From Jeotgalibaca dankookensis (GTDB lineage: Bacteria > Bacillota > Bacilli > Lactobacillales > Aerococcaceae): a DNA stretch of 64,000 nucleotides. The stretch spans positions 372,001 through 436,000 of the forward strand of contig NZ_CP019728.1 of NCBI RefSeq assembly GCF_002005405.1, written 5' to 3'. Shown here piece by piece: positions 28,599 through 37,589 of this stretch (positions within the stretch are counted from its first letter, which is position 1; every line of letters begins with the position of its first letter). The translations under genes were made by a program, and so were the position numbers. Below the pieces are notes generated by a model, which did not search any database, was not told where the DNA came from, and worked only from the letters and a program-made list of their open reading frames with translations.

Positions 28599-29687
28599 AT
28601 GAAAACTTATCCATTAAAAAGCATTACCGTAGAAGAAGCAACAGAAAAACAATTTGGCTTAGTAGATGCCATCACGCAAGTTTTTGAAGGAAAAGATATC
28701 TTAACAAGAGGCGACTTAGGCGTCGTACCTGGATATAATCAACCGATTACTACTCATAAAGTAGAAAAAGTACTGGCTCGTTTTTTTGACGCAGAGGCTG
28801 CCATGCTCATTAGAGGAGCCGGAACGATGGCAATCCGGTTGGCTTTACATGCAGCTTTACCAAGGAATGCGACTTTATTAGTTCATGAAGCGCCCGTTTA
28901 TCCAACGACACAGGTGACATTGGATATGTTGGGAATTAAAACAGTAGTAGCAAATTTTAATGATGTAAAAGAATTACAAAAAGTATTAGAAAACGAAACG
29001 ATTGATGGTGCGTTAGTACAATTAACGAGACAAAAACCAGATGATTCTTATGATAGTCAAGCTGTTATTGAATGCATTAAAACATTTGCACCCAATCGAC
29101 CCATCATTACGGATGATAATTATGCCATCATGAAAATTTCCAAAATTGGCTGCGAGCAAGGAGCCAATCTTTCTTGCTTCTCGACCTTTAAAGTATTAGG
29201 ACCAGAAGGAGTCGGATGCATTGTAGGAGATCAGAAGTATATTGATATTCTTCGCAAAGAAAATTATTCTGGTGGTCTACAAGTTCAAGGGTTCGAAGCA
29301 CTAGACGTATTACGTGGAATGGTTTATGCTCCAGTAGCACTTGCTTTGTCTGCTAAGGTTACTGATGAAGTATGCACGCGTTTGAACGAAGGAGAAATAC
29401 CGGGTATTAAAAAAGCTTTTATTGCGAATGCACAATCAAAAGTCATTTTAGTAACCTTTAACAAGCCCATCGCACAAAAAGTATTAGAACAGGCTGAAAA
29501 ACTTGGATCTGCACCTAATCCAGTTGGCGCTGAATCAAAATATGAAATCGTACCGATGTTCTACCGAGTGTCCGGAACTTTCCGTGCTGCTATCCCTAAT
29601 GTAGAGACCAATACGATTCGTATCAACCCCATGCGTGCTGGAGCAGATACCATTATACGAATTCTCAAACAAGCAATGGAAGTGTAA
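28599..29687 (+). CDS. yhfS: YhfS-like PLP-dependent enzyme
   Basis: A 362-residue fold-type I PLP enzyme resembling E. coli YhfS. The Schiff-base Lys is probably in SCFSTFKVLGPEGVG; Asp in ITDDNYAIM would hold the pyridine nitrogen. AEAAMLIRGAGTMAIRLAL resembles the phosphate-binding loop of cystathionine lyase/selenocysteine synthase-like proteins. It could be an aminotransferase, lyase or synthase. The start follows TAGGAGG and it lies 19 bases after php. Confidence 0.85.
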   Translation: MKTYPLKSITVEEATEKQFGLVDAITQVFEGKDILTRGDLGVVPGYNQPITTHKVEKVLARFFDAEAAMLIRGAGTMAIRLALHAALPRNATLLVHEAPVYPTTQVTLDMLGIKTVVANFNDVKELQKVLENETIDGALVQLTRQKPDDSYDSQAVIECIKTFAPNRPIITDDNYAIMKISKIGCEQGANLSCFSTFKVLGPEGVGCIVGDQKYIDILRKENYSGGLQVQGFEALDVLRGMVYAPVALALSAKVTDEVCTRLNEGEIPGIKKAFIANAQSKVILVTFNKPIAQKVLEQAEKLGSAPNPVGAESKYEIVPMFYRVSGTFRAAIPNVETNTIRINPMRAGADTIIRILKQAMEV

Positions 29688-29711
29688 TATTAAACGAAAG
29701 TAGATAAAATT

Positions 29712-30635
29712 ATGAATAAACACTTTTACCAAAAAAAGGGTTTGGCAATTGAACAGATTGCTAATGAACTTTATCAATTAAAAAAAGGCGATCGGATGCC
29801 CAACATTAGCGAATTTCAAACGCAATTTTCACTATCCAGAGGAACCGTGCAGAATGCATTAAAATTTCTCAAAGAAGAGCAAGCAATCGAAACAGAAAGC
29901 AAAGGGCACTTAGGAACTTATCTCAAAATGATTAACCACCAAGTCCTATTACCATATATTTCGTCTCGCCAACTTTCTGCAACGATGCCTTTACCATATT
30001 CGCGATTATATGAAGGATTGGCCACGGGTTTATATACCGCTTTTCGCGATAAAAATATTAAGCTAAATTTAGCTTATATTCGTGGATCGGAAGAACGGAT
30101 TCGCGCCGTAGAAGAAGGCGTTTTTGATTTTGCAGTTGTATCACGATTTGCAGCACAATATGAAATCGATAAAGGCAGAGCGATTAAAATAATTATGCAG
30201 TTTGGTGAACAAACGTATTTATCTCGTCATGTTTTACTTTTCCGACAAGGGGTTGAACAAATCATGAGAGATGGATTACGAGTAGGTATTGATACGGACT
30301 CATTAGATCATAAGCTTTTAACCAATGAAATCACTGAGGGGTTTGATGTTGAGAATGTAGATTTACCAAGTAATCAATTAATTTATGGTCTACGTGAATC
30401 ACAAATTGATGCAGGAGTTTGGAATTATGATGAAATTATCGATAAACGTTTGGAAGATGTACAATTTACTGAATTACCGGTAAAGAACCATCATAAGGAA
30501 ATGAGTGAGGCGGTGATTATTTGTCAAAAAGAAAATACACTGGTTTCCTCTACCTTAAAACGTACATTAAATGTTAATCAAATTCGTGATATTCAGTCAC
30601 AAGTAAAAAATGGACACATGACCCCACGATACTAA
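29712..30635 (+). CDS. yhfZ: YhfZ-like transcriptional regulator
   Basis: 307 residues. The N-terminal 60 form a winged helix-turn-helix (MPNISEFQTQFSLSRGTVQNALKFL). The rest resembles a periplasmic-binding-protein-like ligand domain (PYSRLYEGLATGLYTAF, FDFAVVSRFAAQYE). This is the E. coli YhfZ arrangement. It is the only DNA-binding protein in the cluster, so it is the best candidate for binding the two 24-bp operators, with a pathway intermediate as effector. Confidence 0.85.
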   Translation: MNKHFYQKKGLAIEQIANELYQLKKGDRMPNISEFQTQFSLSRGTVQNALKFLKEEQAIETESKGHLGTYLKMINHQVLLPYISSRQLSATMPLPYSRLYEGLATGLYTAFRDKNIKLNLAYIRGSEERIRAVEEGVFDFAVVSRFAAQYEIDKGRAIKIIMQFGEQTYLSRHVLLFRQGVEQIMRDGLRVGIDTDSLDHKLLTNEITEGFDVENVDLPSNQLIYGLRESQIDAGVWNYDEIIDKRLEDVQFTELPVKNHHKEMSEAVIICQKENTLVSSTLKRTLNVNQIRDIQSQVKNGHMTPRY

Positions 30636-30660
30636 AACATGCGAACAAAGGAGAATTTAG

Positions 30661-31023
30661 ATGATTCAAGAAAAATTAACGATTTTAAAAGAAAATGATG
30701 TCATAGATGGGACCACTTACGAGGATATGCAAGTAGCGTTGAATTATTTGAAGCAAGAAAATGTCATTACAGAAGAAGATGAAGCGGATACGTTTATCAC
30801 GCATTTAGCGATGGCGACTTCTCGTCAGCGGAAAAATGAAGAGCAAGTAGATTCTGTTGATCCAATGATTAAACAAGAAATTGAAGCAGCGCTAGAATAT
30901 AAAAAAGCTGTTGCAGTATGGAAGCAACTATCTGAGAAAATTGACGTTGATTTTCCGAAAAATGAAGATGATTATTTTTATCTTCATTTAGTGACGCTTC
31001 TTCAAAACAAGAAAGAGAAGTGA
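30661..31023 (+). CDS. yhfY: YhfY-like PRD-domain protein
   Basis: A 120-residue, all-helical protein corresponding to E. coli YhfY, a single PRD-like domain with no DNA- or RNA-binding part. TFITHLAMATSRQRKNE and DDYFYLHLVTLL are the equivalents of the two conserved His segments of PRDs. It might let the PTS or a phosphoprotein act on the YhfZ regulator; that is inference. Confidence 0.75.
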   Translation: MIQEKLTILKENDVIDGTTYEDMQVALNYLKQENVITEEDEADTFITHLAMATSRQRKNEEQVDSVDPMIKQEIEAALEYKKAVAVWKQLSEKIDVDFPKNEDDYFYLHLVTLLQNKKEK

Positions 31024-31029
31024 TACCCT

Positions 31030-32187
31030 ATGTTTATGAAGAAAACAATAGAACGAAATCCGAACCTAATTAATACCGCTATTCAACTACATCAATTAGG
31101 AGAAATTCAACCGGATACTTATGTATTAGATGTAGATACTATTTTAAAAAATGCGCGACTTATTCTGGATGAAGCTAATAAACAAGGAGTAGAATTATAC
31201 TTCATGCTTAAACAAATTGGACGAAATCCTGATTTAGCGAAATTGCTAATCGAAGCTGGGTTCCCGGCAGCAGTCGTCGTTGATTTTCGTGAAGCAAAAA
31301 CGATGATGGCAAATCATATTCCTTTAGGAAATGTTGGGCATTTAGTGCAAATCCCTACTCATTTATTAAGAGAAATCATGGAATATGGTACCCAGTACAT
31401 TACCATTTATTCACTGGATAAATTAAAAGAAATTAATCAAGTAGCAAAAGAATTAGGAATAACTCAAAAAGTATTAGTCCGTGTAGTGGATGAAGGGGAT
31501 GCGCTATATCCAGGTCAATATGGAGGATTTGAGTTAAAGGACCTTTCTAAGTATATTGAGGATTTTAAAAAAATGAAGCATATCGAAATCGCTGGAGCAA
31601 CTTCATTCCCTTGTTTCCTTCAAAATACAAGAAAAGATATATTGGAAAAAACAAATAATGCAGATACCATCTTAAAAGCACAAAATCTATTGTTGGATGC
31701 GGGCTTTCCAGCAAGAGAATTGAACATGCCTTCCACAACTTCTGTTTATACCTTGCCTTTTATTCATGAATTAAAAGGAACACAAGGAGAACCTGGTCAT
31801 GCATTAACAGGAACCACTCCGATGCATGCAGAAAAAGATTTGCCAGAAGTTCCTGCCTATGTGTATGTGAGTGAGGTTTCCCATAATTTTAAAGGGCATG
31901 CATACTTATATGGGGGCGGATTGTATCGACGAGGAAATCTGAAACATGTTTTATTTGATCAAAAAGGAAAACGTTGGCAGTCAACTATAAAACCTTTACC
32001 GGAAGAAAACATTGATTATTACTTGGAAGTAAATGAAGAAGAGCCGGTAGGAACAACCGCCATTATGGCATTACGTACTCAGATTTTTGTAACAAGAAGT
32101 GAAGTTGCTCTTGTAAAAGGAATCCAAATAGGGATACCAAAAATAATGGGAATTTACGATAGCCAAGGGAAATACTTGAGAGGATGA
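31030..32187 (+). CDS. yhfX: YhfX-like PLP enzyme, alanine-racemase type fold
   Basis: 385 residues with an N-terminal PLP barrel like alanine racemase: strand TYVLDVDTILKNARLI, then Lys in YFMLKQIGRNPDLA as probable PLP lysine, and a Gly-rich phosphate-binding segment in the second half. A C-terminal domain follows, as in E. coli YhfX. Racemase or D-amino-acid lyase activity is plausible. ATG 31030 has a weak ribosome site; ATG 31036 is an alternative. Its end overlaps the following gene region. Confidence 0.85.
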   Translation: MFMKKTIERNPNLINTAIQLHQLGEIQPDTYVLDVDTILKNARLILDEANKQGVELYFMLKQIGRNPDLAKLLIEAGFPAAVVVDFREAKTMMANHIPLGNVGHLVQIPTHLLREIMEYGTQYITIYSLDKLKEINQVAKELGITQKVLVRVVDEGDALYPGQYGGFELKDLSKYIEDFKKMKHIEIAGATSFPCFLQNTRKDILEKTNNADTILKAQNLLLDAGFPARELNMPSTTSVYTLPFIHELKGTQGEPGHALTGTTPMHAEKDLPEVPAYVYVSEVSHNFKGHAYLYGGGLYRRGNLKHVLFDQKGKRWQSTIKPLPEENIDYYLEVNEEEPVGTTAIMALRTQIFVTRSEVALVKGIQIGIPKIMGIYDSQGKYLRG

Positions 32188-32192
32188 GAAAG

Positions 32193-33425
32193 ATGGGAAG
32201 ATTTATCGTAATTGTTCTAGATAGTTTTGGAGTAGGAGCAATGGAAGATGTTCCGGAAGTAAGACCTGCTGATATGGGTAGCAATACTGCTCTACATATC
32301 ATCGAAAGAAAACCGAATATTAAAATCGCTACTTTGGTAGAACTAGGTTTAATGAATGCGATTGGTGAAGAAACCAATCGTTTGAAATTTTCTTCCAAAG
32401 CCAATTGGGGAAAAGCAAATCTTGGACACCAAGGAGCAGACTCTTTCCTGGGACACCAAGAAATTATGGGAACAACCCCACCAATCCCACTCAACCAAGC
32501 TTTCAGCGAAATAATTGATGAAGTAGAGCATCATTTAAAAGAAGCAGGATACCATGTTCGAAGAGAAGGAGCAAAAGGTGAGCCAAAAATCTTAGTGGTA
32601 AATGACTCTGCAACAGTAGGAGATAATTTAGAAACAGATTTGGGGCAAGTTTTTAATGTATCTGCTTGTCTAGATCTTATGCCTTTTGAAGAAGTGAAGA
32701 AATTAGGAAAAGCAGTCCGAGAAGTAGTGAAAGTATCTCGTGTCATCGCTTTTGGTGGCGAAGAAATTCGTCTAAATGATTTATTAAATGCTCGCAAAGT
32801 GATAGGAAATAAGTTTGCTGGTGTGGATGCACCAGAATCAGGTGTATATAACAACGGGTATCAAGTTATTCATTTAGGATACGGCATTGATCCAGAAGTC
32901 CAGATCCCTACTATATTAGATCATGAAAATATCCCAGTTACCTTAGTTGGAAAAGTAGGAGACATCGTGCAAACGTCTAGCCCGTATGTTTTCTTAGGAG
33001 TGGATAGCGATGACCTATTCGACAGCTTGATTTCTCAAGTAAAAAAAATAAATACGGGTTTTTTCTGTTTAAATATTCAAGAAACGGATTTAGCAGGTCA
33101 CGCTGAAAATGTAGATCGGTATGCAGACCGCTTGGAAGTGAGCGACAAACGAATCAAAGAACTAATTCCACTTTTAAACGAAGAAGATATTCTTATTGTT
33201 ACAGCTGACCATGGAAATGATCCAACCATTGGACATAGTCAACATACCCGTGAATACGTGCCTTTGCTGATATATCGGAAGGGAATGGAAGGACATGAAG
33301 TTGGGATACGTAATAACATGTCCGATACGGCTGCAACAGCCGCGGCATACTTTAATGTGAAAAAACCGCAACACGGAGTTCCTTATTTAAATCTTATTCA
33401 AAATCATGAGGATTCAATAAACTAG
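32193..33425 (+). CDS. yhfW: YhfW-like phosphopentomutase-family enzyme
   Basis: About 410 residues of the alkaline phosphatase/phosphopentomutase metalloenzyme superfamily, closest to E. coli YhfW. Key parts are FIVIVLDSFGVGAM with the first metal Asp, GADSFLGHQEIMGT with the region of the phosphorylated residue, NIQETDLAGHAENVDRY and TADHGNDPTIGHSQHTRE with metal ligands. It may move or remove a phosphate on a sugar-like intermediate. ATG 32193 is preferred; ATG 32184, overlapping the yhfX stop, is possible. Confidence 0.85.
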   Translation: MGRFIVIVLDSFGVGAMEDVPEVRPADMGSNTALHIIERKPNIKIATLVELGLMNAIGEETNRLKFSSKANWGKANLGHQGADSFLGHQEIMGTTPPIPLNQAFSEIIDEVEHHLKEAGYHVRREGAKGEPKILVVNDSATVGDNLETDLGQVFNVSACLDLMPFEEVKKLGKAVREVVKVSRVIAFGGEEIRLNDLLNARKVIGNKFAGVDAPESGVYNNGYQVIHLGYGIDPEVQIPTILDHENIPVTLVGKVGDIVQTSSPYVFLGVDSDDLFDSLISQVKKINTGFFCLNIQETDLAGHAENVDRYADRLEVSDKRIKELIPLLNEEDILIVTADHGNDPTIGHSQHTREYVPLLIYRKGMEGHEVGIRNNMSDTAATAAAYFNVKKPQHGVPYLNLIQNHEDSIN

Positions 33426-33481
33426 GAACTGCAAAGTATCAATGGTAAAGTAGTAGTAAGAATAGTAAAGAGGTGTAGAAA

Positions 33482-34123
33482 ATGATTGAAGCAGTTATTT
33501 TTGATATGGATGGTGTTATTGTTGATACTGAACCTGTCTACTATAAAAGAATGCAAGATTTTTTAGCACACCATCAAGTGGACTTCGATAAACGCGAACT
33601 AACACATTTAGTGGGTTCTACAGAAGAAGATGTTTGGAAGTGGGTTCAGGGGTTGTGGGACGGCGATTTAAGCAGAGAAAAATATGATAAAGCTTATGGG
33701 GATTTATATGAAGGCGAACCAGTTTCTTATCAAGACATTGTCGACCAAGAAATTTATGACGTACTCGATTGGTTAAAAAAAGAAAATTATAAAGTTGGCC
33801 TCGCATCTTCATCTTCTTTTGCAAATATTGAGAGTGTACTCGAACAATGCCAGTTGACTCACTATTTTGATTCTATTTTAAGTGGAGAAATGTTTGAACA
33901 ATCCAAACCGCATCCAGAAATCTATTTAAATAGTGCAAAAAAACTTGATGTTCATCCTAATTATTGCCTAGCCATTGAAGATTCAACGAGGGGTATTAAA
34001 GCAGGGAAAGCAGCCGGAATGACTGTCTTTGCCAAGAAAGATAATCGGTTCAACTTCCAACAAGATTTAGCAGATAAAAAAATAAAAAGTTTAAAAGAGA
34101 TTATGGAAGAATTAAAAAAATAA
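33482..34123 (+). CDS. HAD-superfamily phosphatase/beta-phosphoglucomutase-like
   Basis: 213 residues, HAD subfamily IA: motif I FDMDGVIVDTEP, motif II ASSSS, Lys in EQSKPHPEIY and acidic motif IV AIEDSTRGIKAG. The helical cap resembles beta-phosphoglucomutase and sugar-phosphate phosphatases. It starts 56 bases after yhfW without a visible terminator between, so it may be the ninth gene of the operon. A terminator follows it. Confidence 0.85.
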   Translation: MIEAVIFDMDGVIVDTEPVYYKRMQDFLAHHQVDFDKRELTHLVGSTEEDVWKWVQGLWDGDLSREKYDKAYGDLYEGEPVSYQDIVDQEIYDVLDWLKKENYKVGLASSSSFANIESVLEQCQLTHYFDSILSGEMFEQSKPHPEIYLNSAKKLDVHPNYCLAIEDSTRGIKAGKAAGMTVFAKKDNRFNFQQDLADKKIKSLKEIMEELKK

Positions 34124-34130
34124 TTAGTTC

Positions 34131-34175
34131 AACTCTACATAGATACTCAAAAAGAGACTAGGTAGAGTTTTTTTG
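34131..34175 (+). terminator. Intrinsic terminator after the HAD gene
   Basis: AACTCTAC pairs with GTAGAGTT over a 22-base loop and runs into seven T. It probably ends the yhf operon. Confidence 0.8.
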
Positions 34176-34226
34176 TGCGTTCAACTAGTCATTCTTACTC
34201 ATAACCGTTATTATAAACGTAAAGAT

Positions 34227-34240
34227 TGAAAGCGCTGTTA
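34227..34240 (+). promoter_or_regulatory. Candidate cre site before the oxidoreductase operon
   Basis: TGAAAGCGCTGTTA matches the cre consensus at 12 of 14 positions and lies 50 bases before the start codon. A TTTACA/TATAAA pair nearby has poor spacing, so the promoter itself is uncertain. Confidence 0.5.
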
Positions 34241-34291
34241 TTTACACTGCTTTCTGTTTATAAAATCATCATTCTATAGGAGGAATACACA

Positions 34292-35263
34292 ATGAAGTGG
34301 GCCATTTTAGGAGCAGGCAATATTGCAAACGAGTTCGCGCGTTCGTTCCAATCAGAAAAATCGGAACTGTATGCGGTAGCGTCACGTTCCTTTGAAAAAG
34401 CAAAAGTATTTGCGGAGAAGTATAAAATCCCAGTCAGTTATGGTAGCTATGAAGAAATGCTGGCAGATGAATCGATTACTGCCGTTTATATTGCTACTCC
34501 ACACAGTCATCATTACGAACAAATGAAACAATGCTTAGAAGCTGGAAAGCATGTTTTTTGCGAAAAGGTAATCACGACTCGTAAAAATCAATTGGACGAA
34601 GTTCTTAACTTGGCTAATTCAAAAGGGTTGTATGTAGCAGAGGCCATGACGATTTTTCACGTGCCCTTGTATCCAAAATTGAAAAAATGGCTGAGTGAAA
34701 ATCACGTAGGGAAGTTAAAGATGATTCATGCGCCCTTTGGTGCTCAAAAACCAACCGATTCCCCGATGTATTTTTATAAAATGGAATTAGCAGGAGGGGC
34801 TTTGTTCGATATTGGAACATACGCATTAACGTTCGTGCTTGAATTTATGAGTAGTAACCCAACAGAAATTCTCACGATGGGAAATATTCATGAGAGCGGT
34901 GTGGATGAATCATCGGTTATTTTGATGCGGAATAAAGAACAAGAATTGGCTACGGTCGAGCTTTCTTTTGGAGCCAATCTTCCTCATATCGGTGTGATAG
35001 CTTTTGAGAAAGGATACCTAGAAATTGAAAATTATCCGCGAGCCAGTAAAGCTGTCTTTACTTTCTTAGATGGCAAGCAAGTAATGGTTGAAGTAGAAGA
35101 TCAAACTCCTGCGTTTACACATGAAATCAATCATTTTACGGATATGGTCCTTACAAATGGGGAGAATCCTACTATAGGGAGAACCCAAAATGTATTGAAA
35201 ATCATGGATGTGGTGCGTAAAAAATGGAATCTCGTTTATCCTTTTGAAGAAATGAATAAGTAA
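34292..35263 (+). CDS. Gfo/Idh/MocA-family oxidoreductase
   Basis: 323 residues with an N-terminal Rossmann fold (AILGAGNIANEFARSF), TPHSHHYEQM and the family Glu-Lys motif in HVFCEKVITTR. The C-terminal beta-sheet domain includes GGALFDIGTYAL. It would oxidise or reduce a sugar or related compound with NAD(P). First gene of a three-gene unit with the ceramidase-like and SIS genes. Confidence 0.88.
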   Translation: MKWAILGAGNIANEFARSFQSEKSELYAVASRSFEKAKVFAEKYKIPVSYGSYEEMLADESITAVYIATPHSHHYEQMKQCLEAGKHVFCEKVITTRKNQLDEVLNLANSKGLYVAEAMTIFHVPLYPKLKKWLSENHVGKLKMIHAPFGAQKPTDSPMYFYKMELAGGALFDIGTYALTFVLEFMSSNPTEILTMGNIHESGVDESSVILMRNKEQELATVELSFGANLPHIGVIAFEKGYLEIENYPRASKAVFTFLDGKQVMVEVEDQTPAFTHEINHFTDMVLTNGENPTIGRTQNVLKIMDVVRKKWNLVYPFEEMNK

Positions 35264-35291
35264 AGACAAAAGGATAAAGGAGAGAGAAAAG

Positions 35292-36533
35292 ATGGGAATA
35301 AAGGAAAGACTCATCGCCGGATTTGCAAAAGAGGAAATAACACCGGCCATTCCGGTTTCCATGTCTGGATATAAAGGGACGCGAACAGCTACAGGAATTC
35401 ATGATCCATTATATGCATATGTCCTCGTAATCAAAAAGGGTGAAAATTTATTTGTCTTAACTGTTCTCGATTTATTGAGTGTAGATGTTGAATTAGTCGC
35501 TTCTATTCGTTCAAAAGCGGAAAGTCTAGGAATCAAAGGGCATCACGTTCAAATTCTAGCAACGCATACGCATTCAGGGCCAACTGGCATGAATGACACC
35601 AAAAGAGGAATCATGAAAGGTAATCAGTATTTCCTAGGCCATAAAAGTGATTCTTATATTCAAGAAGTTTCTGAAAAAATAATAAAAGCGATCCAAATGG
35701 CAATAGAAAACTTACAACCTCAATCCTTAACAATTGGAAAAACTACTGTTTCCGGAATATCGGGTAATCGCTCTAGAAAAAGTGATAAATATGATGATGT
35801 GTTGTTGGCATTAGAATTTTGCTCGGCTACCAATGAAAAGAATTTATGGATACGTTTTTCATGTCATCCAACAGTTTACAATTCTTCTAACACGTGTATT
35901 AGCGCGGATTTTCCAGCTGCTTTGTACCAACAATACGCCAATCAATACCAACACATTCTTTTTATGAACGGGGCCTGTGGAGATATCTCAACTAGATATA
36001 CAAGGAAAACCGCTGATTTTAAAGAAATCGAACGAATTGGTCATGTTTTAGAAGAAGCCGTTACCCATTCCTTAAAAGAGCCTGTTTATAAAGGTGCTTT
36101 GGATTTTTTTCATATGTACTCCAAAACTTTCAATATTCAAACGAAGACTCCCGGAAATACAAAAGAGTTAGAGGAAAATTATCACTTAGCAAAAGAAGGA
36201 ATTGAAAAAACTTCTCTCCAAGCAGAAATAGCGTACGCTAAACATCAAAAACAACAAATGGTTTCCTTGGAAGTCGGAGCGATTGACATTCAAGGCTTTA
36301 TCTTGCTTTTTCTTCCTGTTGAAATTTATTCATCGTTAGTTTTAGACCAGTTAAATGAAGATATTTTCTTTTCGGGCTTTGCGAATGGATATTACACCTA
36401 TTTACCTGATACAAAGGCGTATGAAAAAGGTGAATACGAAGCACATATGTCTCCTTTTGCTATAGGAGAGGGAGAGAGAATGATTGAACAGATAACCAGA
36501 TGGGCACAAGGGTTTAAAAAGAAAGGAGAATGA
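35292..36533 (+). CDS. Neutral/alkaline ceramidase-like hydrolase
   Basis: 413 residues resembling the N-terminal catalytic domain of neutral/alkaline ceramidases. The opening FAKEEITPAIPVSMSGYKG, the metal motif ATHTHSGP (His92, His94), SCHPT and MNGACGDIST are visible. There is no signal peptide and the C-terminal Ig-like domain of secreted ceramidases is missing, so this is a cytoplasmic short form whose true substrate may be an amide-linked sugar rather than ceramide. It is one base from the SIS gene, so the two are tightly coupled. Confidence 0.75.
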   Translation: MGIKERLIAGFAKEEITPAIPVSMSGYKGTRTATGIHDPLYAYVLVIKKGENLFVLTVLDLLSVDVELVASIRSKAESLGIKGHHVQILATHTHSGPTGMNDTKRGIMKGNQYFLGHKSDSYIQEVSEKIIKAIQMAIENLQPQSLTIGKTTVSGISGNRSRKSDKYDDVLLALEFCSATNEKNLWIRFSCHPTVYNSSNTCISADFPAALYQQYANQYQHILFMNGACGDISTRYTRKTADFKEIERIGHVLEEAVTHSLKEPVYKGALDFFHMYSKTFNIQTKTPGNTKELEENYHLAKEGIEKTSLQAEIAYAKHQKQQMVSLEVGAIDIQGFILLFLPVEIYSSLVLDQLNEDIFFSGFANGYYTYLPDTKAYEKGEYEAHMSPFAIGEGERMIEQITRWAQGFKKKGE

Positions 36534-36534
36534 A

Positions 36535-37266
36535 ATGGATTTTATTGAACAGTATAACCAGTGCGTACAGGAATGCCTGCATGCTATTTATGCTCAAAAA
36601 GAGACCATCCAACAAGCAGCAAAACTGATGAGCGAGGCTCAAAGAGAGGGTCATAATCTCTACGCCATTGGAACAGGGCACTCACACATGATTGCGGAAG
36701 AAGTCTACGCGAGAGCAGGTGGGTACGCAAAAATCTATCCCATTATTGAAGTAGAAATGACGCTTATCACTGATCCGATGAAGAGTACGTATATCGAAAG
36801 AGAAAGCAGTTATGCCAATATAATTGAGAGTCTCTATCCCTTAAAAGAAAAGGATGTCTTAATTGCCATCAGTAATTCGGGAAGGAATGCTTTTATTATT
36901 GAATATGTTCAAAGAATGAAACAAAAAGGAGTAAAGGTTATTGTCATTACGTCTAGAGCTCATACTTCAAGAGTAGAATCGAGACACGAGAGTGGGCTTC
37001 GATTATTTGAGTTGGGTGATGTCGTACTAGATAATGCAGCGCCTTACAACGATGCAGCTATTGAAATAGCAAAAGACAAACTAATGGGCCCCTTGTCCAC
37101 TATTGGAGGAACCTTTCTTATTCAAAGTCTGATGGGAGAAATGGTTACGAATTTAGTTTCCGAAGGCATGGATGTCCCCGTATTCAAAAGTAGCAATGCA
37201 GATGATGCCGACGAATATAATAAAGGGTTGTTTGATCAGTACATTTATAAGGGGAAGGGTTATTAA
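36535..37266 (+). CDS. SIS-domain sugar-phosphate-binding protein (UPF0309-like)
   Basis: 243 residues with a sugar isomerase (SIS) domain: GTGHSHMIAEEVYARAGG and AISNSGRNAFIIEYV, the latter with the Ser-rich phosphate-binding loop. Similar to UPF0309 proteins. It could isomerise or deaminate an amino-sugar phosphate. With the oxidoreductase and amide hydrolase this suggests a catabolic step for an N-acylated amino sugar, which is inference. Confidence 0.8.
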   Translation: MDFIEQYNQCVQECLHAIYAQKETIQQAAKLMSEAQREGHNLYAIGTGHSHMIAEEVYARAGGYAKIYPIIEVEMTLITDPMKSTYIERESSYANIIESLYPLKEKDVLIAISNSGRNAFIIEYVQRMKQKGVKVIVITSRAHTSRVESRHESGLRLFELGDVVLDNAAPYNDAAIEIAKDKLMGPLSTIGGTFLIQSLMGEMVTNLVSEGMDVPVFKSSNADDADEYNKGLFDQYIYKGKGY

Positions 37267-37589
37267 ATATAAGAAATCGCTTAGAAATAGCGCGCCCCCC
37301 GAAAATATCAGGTTTTTTAATTAATTAAAGATAACAGTAAGTTCTCAGAGTAATACTTCAGGGGACTCCGGTAATATTTGGCCACTTCCCTTATGCTTTT
37401 ATTCACTAATGAATATATCACCTTAAATATTCCAACAAAAGTATTTAAGCATTTATTAATCCTATTTTGAGATTATTGCAAAGAGTGATGAAATACGTTA
37501 TAATAGATAGACGTGTAGCCATTTAGTTGGTATTAACAAACTACAATTGTTACAATGTGTCTAATAGAAGGAAAAGAGGTGTAGCATTC
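37267..37589. other. Intergenic region between the SIS gene and mecA
   Basis: 323 bases with no gene. It begins with a C-rich run (GCGCGCCCCCCG) and carries the mecA promoter near its 3' end. No terminator for the SIS gene was recognised. Confidence 0.6.
37476..37504 (+). promoter_or_regulatory. mecA promoter
   Basis: TTGCAA (37476-37481), 17 bases, TATAAT (37499-37504), about 85 bases before the start codon. Confidence 0.75.
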
